From an uncultured beta proteobacterium (GTDB taxonomy: Bacteria; Pseudomonadota; Gammaproteobacteria; Burkholderiales; Burkholderiaceae_C): DNA of 48,186 nucleotides. Numbering within the stretch: position 1 is the stretch's first letter; each line of letters opens with the position of its first letter. The stretch spans positions 1 to 48,186 of the forward strand of contig CAIMBE010000155.1 of assembly GCA_903839085.1 (NCBI GenBank), given 5' to 3'. The notes beneath the pieces were generated by a model. It had not been told where the DNA came from, ran no database searches, and saw only the letters and a list, made by a program, of their open reading frames with translations. The position numbers were made by a program, and so were the translations under genes. Positions 26,431-34,484 of the stretch are shown piece by piece.

Positions 26431-27812
26431 TTGAGACTCCCTCTGCCGGCGGCTTTCAGTTCGACCTTGCGGTGCCGCAGGACGCGCGCAAGACGCTGGC
26501 CATGGCCTGGCTGGCTCTGGGCCTGGCGGCGCTGCTGGCATCCGGGCTGTTCTCGATCCTGCTGGTGCTCTCGCGCACGCCGCAGTTGCAGACCCTGTTC
26601 CCGGTGGCCGACTTCTTTCGCGTGGCGCTGGTGGTGCACGTCGACCTGTCGGTGCTGGTCTGGTTTCTGGCCTTTGGCGGCGCGCTCTGGACCCTGGGCG
26701 GAACCACGCGCTGGCAGCCGCTGGCCTGGCTGGCGTTCCTGCTGGCGGCGCTCGGTACGCTGGCGATGTGCGTCGCGCCCTTTGCCCAAACTGCAACACC
26801 GGTGATGGCCAATTACGTTCCGGTGCTCGACGGCAGCGTCTTTCTGAGCGGCCTGGCGCTGTTCGGCGCCGGCATCGCGCTGCTGTGCCTGCGCTCGATG
26901 CTGGCGGCGGCGCCGGTCGGCGTGCACATCAGCGGTCACGGCGCGCTGCGCTTTGGCCTCAACGCGGCCATGGTGGCCACCGCCATCGCCGTGCTGGCCT
27001 TTGCCTGGACCTGGCTCGCGCTGCCGCGCGCCCTGGACCCGCGGGCCTACTATGAACTGCTGTTCTGGGGCGGCGGCCACGCTTTGCAATTCGCCTACAC
27101 CCTGCTGATGCTGATCGGCTGGATCTGGCTCGCCTCGTCGCTCGGCAGCAGGCTGCGCCTGTCACCGCGGGTCGTGACCCTGCTGTTCGGGATCGCCCTG
27201 ATCGCGGTCTTCCTGACCCCGATCATCTACCTCGCCTACGATGTCGCCTCGGTCGAACACCACCGCCTGCAGACGCTGTTGATGCGCTATGGCGGCGGCC
27301 TGGTGATTGGACCGATCGCGCTCGCGGTGATCTGGTCGATCTGGCCCCTGGCGCGCCTGACCCCGGCGGCGCGGCCCTTGCGCTCGAGCCTGATTGCCTC
27401 GCTGCTGCTGTTTTGCGCGGGCGGCATGATCGGCTTCATGATCAGCGGCAGCAATGTGCGCATTCCCGCGCACTACCATGGCTGCATCGTCGGCGTCACG
27501 CTGGCCATGATGGGCATGGTCTATCGGCTGCTGCCGCAACTCGGCTTCGCGGCGCCGGCGTCGCGCGCTGCGGCCTGGCAGCCCGCCATCTATGGCGCAG
27601 GCCAGTTGATGCATATCGTCGGCCTGGTGTGGTCCGGCGGCTATGGCGTGCAGCGCAAGGTCGCCGGCAGCGAGCAGGTGCTGCGCTCGGCCCAGGAGGT
27701 CTGGGGCATGGGACTGATGGGCCTGGGCGGTCTGGTCGCGATTGTGGGCGGCATCATGTTCTTGCTGATCGTGCTGCGCTCCCTGCGCCAGGCAAACCGA
27801 AACCGGCCATGA
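26427..27812 (+). CDS. Second, divergent haem-copper-oxidase-like subunit I (C-family resemblance)
   Basis: 461 aa, about 12 helices. It retains six candidate metal His: His71 (VVHVDLSVLVW, low-spin haem), His218 (FWGGGHALQF, CuB), His278-His279 (VEHHRLQTLL, CuB), His349 and His351 (IPAHYHGCIVG). The layout resembles CcoN of cbb3 oxidases (compare WYGHN and GHVHSG). Position H+4 after the CuB His is Phe. The C-family Tyr normally stands six residues before the HH pair; here Asp272 is there and Tyr271 is one place off. So it may or may not have the cross-link Tyr. No CcoO or CcoP partner is present. The start overlaps the previous stop and the end overlaps the CtaA-like gene, both by 4 bp. Confidence 0.8.
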   Translation: MIETPSAGGFQFDLAVPQDARKTLAMAWLALGLAALLASGLFSILLVLSRTPQLQTLFPVADFFRVALVVHVDLSVLVWFLAFGGALWTLGGTTRWQPLAWLAFLLAALGTLAMCVAPFAQTATPVMANYVPVLDGSVFLSGLALFGAGIALLCLRSMLAAAPVGVHISGHGALRFGLNAAMVATAIAVLAFAWTWLALPRALDPRAYYELLFWGGGHALQFAYTLLMLIGWIWLASSLGSRLRLSPRVVTLLFGIALIAVFLTPIIYLAYDVASVEHHRLQTLLMRYGGGLVIGPIALAVIWSIWPLARLTPAARPLRSSLIASLLLFCAGGMIGFMISGSNVRIPAHYHGCIVGVTLAMMGMVYRLLPQLGFAAPASRAAAWQPAIYGAGQLMHIVGLVWSGGYGVQRKVAGSEQVLRSAQEVWGMGLMGLGGLVAIVGGIMFLLIVLRSLRQANRNRP

Positions 27813-28624
27813 GCGAAACCCCTGACCTGTTGCCGAGCGGCGGCGCCGACGCGCGCACCTGGTTGCGCCGCATCGGCGCTTTGGGCGCCCTGCTGGCGCT
27901 GATCATTCTTGGGTCCAGCATCTTCTTGCGTCTGACCAGCGTTCTCGACCCGCAGGGCCATGCCAGTTCAACGCTGGCAGCGCCCCTCGAGCAGGCAATT
28001 CGCCTGCTGCACCGGCTCTGCGCATCGGGCGTCGCGCTGCTGGCGCTGTCCGCCGTGGTGCTGCGCTGGAAGCAGCGCCCGGCCGCGCCGCAGACGAGCC
28101 AGGCGGTGTTCGGGATTGTTGCCGCAACCCTGATCCTGGCGCTGATCGGCCCTCTCACACCCGGCTATCGCCTGGCCGGGGTCACCGTGGTGAACGTGGT
28201 CTGCGGCGTGCTGCTGCTGCTGTCCTTCTGGTGGCTGCGCGACTGGGCGGCGAGCGGCCCGGCCGGGGTCCGGCCGTTCGACGCCTTTTCGTGGGCCGCC
28301 CTGGCCGCCCTGCTGCTGCAGGTCGGCACCGGTGCGGCGGCCAGTGCCTGGGAAATGCACGCGGTGCACTGGCCGGCTCTGGTGCACCTGGCCTGCGCGG
28401 TGTTGTGCGCCATCCTGATCGGCGCGGTCCTGCTCGACCGGCGCAGCACACCCGGGCCGGGCGGGCGCGGCTGGCTCGTCGCCGGCTTGCTCGCGGGCCA
28501 GTTGTTGCTCGGCTATCTGCTGATGTGGCAGGACCCGCGTTCCGTCGCGCTATCTTTTTTTCATGCCATGCTGGCGCCCCTGCTGGCGGGCGCGCTTGTC
28601 TCCCTTCTCAAGCACCGATCGTAG
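27809..28624 (+). CDS. CtaA/Cox15-like protein, short and lacking one usual haem-ligand His
   Basis: 271 aa, about eight helices in two four-helix halves, the fold of haem A synthase (oxidises haem O to haem A). Recognised by GSSIFLRLTSVLD in helix 1 (compare G-x-x-VRLTxSGL), LLHRLCASG in helix 2 (His68), LVHLACAV in helix 6 (His193) and FFHAMLAP in helix 8 (His252). Helix 4 reads VVNVVCGVLLLL where a His is expected, so one of the four ligands is missing, and it is shorter than usual for this family. It may make an altered haem or have another role. It overlaps the preceding gene by 4 bp. Together with ctaB it suggests special haems in this cluster. Confidence 0.75.
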   Translation: MSETPDLLPSGGADARTWLRRIGALGALLALIILGSSIFLRLTSVLDPQGHASSTLAAPLEQAIRLLHRLCASGVALLALSAVVLRWKQRPAAPQTSQAVFGIVAATLILALIGPLTPGYRLAGVTVVNVVCGVLLLLSFWWLRDWAASGPAGVRPFDAFSWAALAALLLQVGTGAAASAWEMHAVHWPALVHLACAVLCAILIGAVLLDRRSTPGPGGRGWLVAGLLAGQLLLGYLLMWQDPRSVALSFFHAMLAPLLAGALVSLLKHRS

Positions 28625-28677
28625 TTCTCCGTACAATGCGCCAAAACCTGGATATAACCAGGATGGAGACTTGTCCG

Positions 28678-29376
28678 ATGGACGTTGATGATTTCAATAT
28701 TCCCCGCTTTCTGGCGGTGCTACCCCTGTTCCATGATCTCTCGCCCGCCGAGTTGGAGCGTGTGGCGCTGGGCTGTCAGGTGCGCCGGCTTGGGCGCGGT
28801 GACACCATTTTCCGCTTCGGTCAGCCCTGCGAAGAGTTTCACGTCGTGATTTCGGGACAGGTCAAGCTGTTTGCGATTTCGCCGACCGGCCAGGAAAAGG
28901 TCATTGAACTGGTGGCCCCCGGTCACAGCTTTGCCGAAGCGCTGATGTTTACGGGAAAACCTTATATCCTGAACGCCGAGTCGCTGGCCAGCACGCTGCT
29001 GCTGACCGTCAGCAAGCAGTCCGTGTTCGACGAGATCGAGCGCGATCCGCGCTTTTCCATGCGCATGCTGGCGGGCATTTCCCGACGCCTGCACGGTCTT
29101 GTGCGCGACATCGAGTCGGGCGCCCTGCACAGCGGAATGCAGCGCGTCATCGGCTACCTTTTGAGTGAGCGCCAGGCCGAAACCGGCGATGCGCCGCAGA
29201 CTTTCACGGTCTCGCTGCCGGTGAGCAAGGCGACGCTGGCTTCGCGCCTTTCGTTGACGCCGGAGTACTTCTCCAAGGTGCTGCATGAACTCGAGACGCA
29301 AAAACTGATCCAGATCGACAAGCGCGATATCCGGATCGTCGACGTGACGCGGCTGGCCTGCTACGGCGCTCACTAG
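28678..29376 (+). CDS. Crp/Fnr-family regulator, Dnr/NnrR-like
   Basis: 232 aa. The N-terminal cyclic-nucleotide-binding-like fold (about 15-130) includes GDTIFRFGQPCEEFHVVISGQVKLFAIS; the C-terminal winged helix holds VSKATLASRLSLTPEYFSKVLHEL. There is no N-terminal cluster of Cys as in oxygen-sensing FNR (only Cys33, 51 and 227), so it fits the Dnr/NnrR group, whose members respond to NO, often via haem. I start at ATG 28678, with GGAG 9 nt upstream; an ATG 15 bp earlier is possible. It is 53 bp after the CtaA-like gene and converges with the nirN-like gene. Control of nirS and the NO cluster is the likely role. Confidence 0.85.
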   Translation: MDVDDFNIPRFLAVLPLFHDLSPAELERVALGCQVRRLGRGDTIFRFGQPCEEFHVVISGQVKLFAISPTGQEKVIELVAPGHSFAEALMFTGKPYILNAESLASTLLLTVSKQSVFDEIERDPRFSMRMLAGISRRLHGLVRDIESGALHSGMQRVIGYLLSERQAETGDAPQTFTVSLPVSKATLASRLSLTPEYFSKVLHELETQKLIQIDKRDIRIVDVTRLACYGAH

Positions 29377-29386
29377 GCGCCCGGCT

Positions 29387-30973
29387 TCAGTGCGAGGTGC
29401 CTTCGGAGCGGGAGAGCTTGTTTCCCACGTTGTATTTGCCGACCGGTTTGGACATTGGCAGGCGCTTGAATTCCTTGAACGTCAGCGCGTCATACACGAT
29501 CAGGGCGCCATCCATCTCGCCCAGACTGGCCAGCGCGTAGCGACCGTCGCGCGTGAACTCGATGTGCGACAGGGTGCGACCCGGTTCGCGCACCTGGGCG
29601 ACCGCCTCCAGCGTGCGCTTGTCGATGATCGTGATGGTGTCCCGGGCGCTGGGACTGAGCATCGAGTCGACCCAGGCGTAGGCCGAGTTCTCATGGCTGC
29701 GCATGAAAAATCCGGGCCCCGGCGTGCTGATGGTCTTGATCACCTTCCAACTCTTCATGTCCACCACCGTCAGCGCGCCGTCCTTCAGGTTCGGCGAGGC
29801 CAGCACCACGGTGTCTTTCCAGGCAAAGGTGATGCCGGAACCCAGATGCGGCATGCCCGGCAGCGCAAAGTCGGCAATGCGCCGGCGCACATCCAGATTC
29901 ACCACCTGGGCGCCAACCGGCTTGTCACCCTGGCTGCGCGTGCTGCCGACCGCGTGACGGTAGCCCTGATCGAAGAAGAAGTCTTCCAGGGGTTCATCCA
30001 GCGGCGTGCGCCGCACCCCCAGGAAACCGGGCTTGGCCAGGCCCTCGCCCATTTTGTAGTCGTGCACCAGGCCATCGAAAATGGGCTCGGCCTTTGGATC
30101 GTAGGAAATTTCCCACAGTTCGGGGATGTCCTTGAGCGCCACGATAAAGCTGTGGCGGGGCGTGGCGTCATAGACCGCTGCCACGCGCGATGCGGTTTTG
30201 CCATCGGGCGTGATGGCCGGGTAGCTGCGCACCAGGTTCAGGTCCGCGTCAAACAGCGTCACTGTGTTGGGCAGGTAGTTGGCCGCCATCACCCAGCGGC
30301 CATCACCCGACACCGCCACATTGCGCATGTTCAGTCCGGCCCTCACCTCGGCCACCACGGTCAGGTTCCATAAATCATATTTGGTGATCCAGCCGTCACG
30401 CGACCCAAAATAGACGAAGCGTCCATCGGGCGTGAATTTCGGCCCGCCGTGCAGGGCAAAGCGCGAGGGGAAACGGTGAATCGGCTCGAAGAGCTCACCG
30501 TCGACCAGCGATACGTGGTGATCACCGCCTTCGACCACAACGAACAGATTCATCGGATCGGCACGCCACAGCGGCCTCGCCGGCAGCGCCGCCGCCCCCG
30601 GCACCTCGATTCTGGACTGGCGTATGTCGGCCTGCGTCCACTCGGGGGCCGGCTGCAGCGGTCGGTAGATCCAGCGCACCAGCTGCTCTATCTCCTGCGG
30701 TTTGAGCAACGCGCCAAAGCCTGCCATCTGGGTCGCGGGCCGGCCTTTGCTGATGACGGCACCGGCCTCTGCCTGCCGCAAACGCTCCAGGCTCTGCGAC
30801 AGCAGTGCCGGGCCCATGCCGCCCAGACGCTGCGCCCCGTGGCAAGACGCGCAATGGCGAGAATACAGTTGCTCCGCGGGGTCCGAATCGGTGACGGCGA
30901 GCGCCGCAGCGGCCATGCAGGCGGACAGAAAAAAGCCTGCGCCAAGGCGCAGGCTGATGGCTGCAAAGCGCAA
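29387..30973 (-). CDS. nirN: NirN-like c-type/d1-type cytochrome (haem d1 maturation)
   Basis: About 528 aa. A signal peptide (hydrophobic FAAISLRLGAGFFLSAC then AAAALA) is followed by a c-type haem domain with CASCHG, then an eight-bladed cytochrome d1-like domain (HGGPKFTPDGRFVYFGSRDGW, AVSGDGRWVMAANYLPNT, HLGSGITFAWKDT). The closest named member is NirN, which oxidises dihydro-haem d1 to d1 and hands it to NirS. The short c domain separates it from NirS, and the haem domain separates it from NirF. I start at TTG 30973, 9 bp after the c551 gene's stop, as AGGA lies 5 nt upstream; GTG 31000 is the alternative. An intrinsic terminator falls inside the signal-peptide codons. The other d1 biosynthesis genes are not in the window. 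Confidence 0.8.
   Translation of the reverse strand: MRFAAISLRLGAGFFLSACMAAAALAVTDSDPAEQLYSRHCASCHGAQRLGGMGPALLSQSLERLRQAEAGAVISKGRPATQMAGFGALLKPQEIEQLVRWIYRPLQPAPEWTQADIRQSRIEVPGAAALPARPLWRADPMNLFVVVEGGDHHVSLVDGELFEPIHRFPSRFALHGGPKFTPDGRFVYFGSRDGWITKYDLWNLTVVAEVRAGLNMRNVAVSGDGRWVMAANYLPNTVTLFDADLNLVRSYPAITPDGKTASRVAAVYDATPRHSFIVALKDIPELWEISYDPKAEPIFDGLVHDYKMGEGLAKPGFLGVRRTPLDEPLEDFFFDQGYRHAVGSTRSQGDKPVGAQVVNLDVRRRIADFALPGMPHLGSGITFAWKDTVVLASPNLKDGALTVVDMKSWKVIKTISTPGPGFFMRSHENSAYAWVDSMLSPSARDTITIIDKRTLEAVAQVREPGRTLSHIEFTRDGRYALASLGEMDGALIVYDALTFKEFKRLPMSKPVGKYNVGNKLSRSEGTSH
30929..30955 (-). terminator. Intrinsic terminator inside the 5' codons of nirN
   Basis: On the minus strand AGCCTGCGCC-TT-GGCGCAGGCT (30955-30934) is a 10-bp perfect stem followed by a run of six T (30934-30929). 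It lies about 27 nt after the stop of the cytochrome c551-like gene and would end the nirS-nirM message. It also encodes part of the nirN signal peptide, so nirN transcription would need read-through or its own start. Confidence 0.85.
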
Positions 30974-30981
30974 GAGCGTCC

Positions 30982-31296
30982 TTACAGTTTCAGAATCCAC
31001 TCCACGGCGGTTTTCAGATCCGCATCGCTGATCTTCTCGACCGGGTTGGGCGACATCGGAATCGGACCCCAGACGCCCGGACCGCCAGCACGCACTTTGG
31101 GCAGCAGTTTGGCGAGCACATCCTGGCCCTTGTACTTCTTGGCAATGTCTTTCAGCGCCGGTCCCACCAGTTTGGCATCGAGCTTGTGGCAGGCCATGCA
31201 GCCCGACTTGGTCATGATCTCTTCGCCGGTGGCCGCCTGCGCGCCAAGGCTGAGCAAGGCCGCGCTGGCGGCCAACAACAGATTCAATGTTTTCAT
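30982..31296 (-). CDS. nirM: Cytochrome c551-like electron donor to nitrite reductase
   Basis: 104-aa periplasmic class I c-type cytochrome. Signal peptide MKTLNLLLAASAALLSLGAQA, then GCMACHKLD (haem attachment CxxCH) and MSPNPVEKISD, whose Met is the likely sixth ligand, as in cytochrome c551/c8. Start at ATG 31296 has GGA 8 nt upstream in AAGGAAACTGAA. It is 46 bp downstream of nirS in the same direction. It probably donates electrons to NirS and perhaps to the CuA subunit encoded at 17.9 kb. Confidence 0.9.
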   Translation of the reverse strand: MKTLNLLLAASAALLSLGAQAATGEEIMTKSGCMACHKLDAKLVGPALKDIAKKYKGQDVLAKLLPKVRAGGPGVWGPIPMSPNPVEKISDADLKTAVEWILKL

Positions 31297-31342
31297 TTCA
31301 GTTTCCTTCAAAAATGGGGCGCCAGCAAGGCGCCCCTTGCCG

Positions 31343-33169
<1,827 letters not shown>

Positions 33170-33191
33170 TCAGCATTCAAGCCGGTCATGT

Positions 33192-33250
33192 CCTTAATCT
33201 GACATAAGGATCAGGCAAACTACCTTAAGACCTAAGGTTCACTCTCCTTA
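33192..33250. promoter_or_regulatory. Array of five alternating CCTTA/TAAGG half-sites
   Basis: CCTTA (33192-33196), TAAGG (33205-33209), CCTTA (33223-33227), TAAGG (33233-33237) and CCTTA (33246-33250) alternate in orientation within 59 bp. The middle pair forms a perfect 6-5-6 dyad ACCTTA-AGACC-TAAGGT (33222-33238); the first pair forms a dyad with an 8-bp spacer. They lie 131 bp or more upstream of the nirS start and about 230 bp upstream of the divergent binding-protein gene. They do not match the FNR/Dnr consensus TTGAT-N4-ATCAA, so another regulator may bind here. Confidence 0.55.
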
Positions 33251-33476
33251 TGCAGCCCTTCACGGGTGCTCTGCCGACCGGGTGCCCGCCGGACCGGCGG
33301 CATGGCCTGGCGCCGAGCACCGGACCATGCCCCAAGCAAAGGTCAATTTCAGTCTCTGTTTGGAATTGACAAGGCTGCCGAGACGATCGCAAACTCAGGG
33401 AAAACTCTGGTTTTCCTTTGTGTCGGCTAAGCGCTGCAGACCAGCAGAGAAGTGGCGTGATCGGGAGGTTCCTCCA
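33251..33476. promoter_or_regulatory. Leader of the binding-protein gene with two inverted repeats
   Basis: Non-coding stretch before the plus-strand operon. GTCAATT (33342-33348) and AATTGAC (33364-33370) form an inverted repeat with a 15-bp spacer. GGAAAAC-TCTG-GTTTTCC (33399-33416) forms a 7-bp stem with a four-base loop about 60 bp before the start codon. I see no convincing sigma-70 promoter pair. These could be operator or leader hairpin elements; no assignment to a known regulator is possible. Confidence 0.4.
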
Positions 33477-34481
33477 ATGACGATGGGTTCAACTTGCGGA
33501 TGCGTCCGGCGCTGGGTGCGCGCCAGTCTGGTGCTCCTGATTCTTGCGCAAACGCTCCCGTTCTGCGACGCCGTCGCTGCCGAGCCGATCCGGATCTCGG
33601 TATCAAGGACCCCCTTGTCGCTGCCGATATTCGTCGCTGAAAGCCAGGGCTTTTTTGCCGCCGAAGGCCTGCCCGTCAGGATCAACGAGGTGATCGGCGG
33701 GCATCGCACCCTGCAACAGGTTTTCGAAGGGAGCGCCGACATGGCGACGTCCTCCGATGCGGTGGTCATGTTCAACAGTTTCAAGCGCGATGACTATGCG
33801 GTCATTGCCACCTTTGTCACCAGCGACGATGACCTGCGCCTGGTGACACGCGCGAACACCGGAATTACCCGCGTGCCGCAGCTCGCGGGCAAGCGGGTGG
33901 CGACGGTCGTCGGGGCCGCAAGCCACTATTTTCTTGACAACTCGCTGCTGCTGAACGGCGTCGATCCGAGGACGGTTCATGTCAGGAACATGCAGCCCGA
34001 GATGATGGTTGAGGCCCTCGAAAGAGGCGAGGTCGATGCCATCGCGATCTGGGAACCCTACCCTTTTCAAGCCCTCGCAAAAGTGAGCGACGCCAAGGTG
34101 CTGCCAAAGCCCGGAGGCTATGTCGAGACCTTCAATCTGATCATCAACAAGAAACTGCAGGGCGTGCGCGACGACGAGCTTGTCAAATTGCTGCACGCGC
34201 TGGACCGCGCACAGCAATTTATCGCCACTGAACCGGTCAAGGCAAAGGCGGTCCTTCGCGAGCGGCTTCAGGTCGACCAGAGGTTCATCGATTCCATCTG
34301 GCCGCGTTACAACTACCGCATTGCCCTCAACCAGTCGCTGCTGACGACATTGGAAAGCGAAGCGCGCTGGGCGCGACGCGAAGGCCATGTCAAGGCCGAC
34401 CAGTCGCCGGACTATCTGGACTTCATCTACGCGACTCCGCTGCGCCGGGTTCGCCCGGCCGCTGTCAACATCAGGGACTGA
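33477..34481 (+). CDS. Periplasmic substrate-binding protein (NMT1/SsuA-like)
   Basis: 334 aa with a signal peptide (VRASLVLLILAQTLPFCDAVAA). The mature part looks like an ABC-type binding protein of the nitrate/sulphonate/thiamine-precursor group: PIRISVSRTPLSLPIFVAESQGFFAAEGLPV, IGGHRTLQQVFEGSADMATSSDA, LAGKRVATVVGAASHYFLDN, and ERGEVDAIAIWEPYPFQA. Start ATG 33477 has GGAGG 8 nt upstream. No permease or ATPase follows; instead the next gene, 3 bp on, is a membrane GGDEF/EAL protein. It therefore probably serves as a ligand sensor rather than in uptake. The ligand is unknown. Confidence 0.82.
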   Translation: MTMGSTCGCVRRWVRASLVLLILAQTLPFCDAVAAEPIRISVSRTPLSLPIFVAESQGFFAAEGLPVRINEVIGGHRTLQQVFEGSADMATSSDAVVMFNSFKRDDYAVIATFVTSDDDLRLVTRANTGITRVPQLAGKRVATVVGAASHYFLDNSLLLNGVDPRTVHVRNMQPEMMVEALERGEVDAIAIWEPYPFQALAKVSDAKVLPKPGGYVETFNLIINKKLQGVRDDELVKLLHALDRAQQFIATEPVKAKAVLRERLQVDQRFIDSIWPRYNYRIALNQSLLTTLESEARWARREGHVKADQSPDYLDFIYATPLRRVRPAAVNIRD

Positions 34482-34484
34482 TGC

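Noticed and set aside
29387-30973. A second nirS copy or nirF
   Set aside because: The c domain is short and lacks the NirS-specific regions, while NirF has no c-type haem motif; NirN fits both features best.
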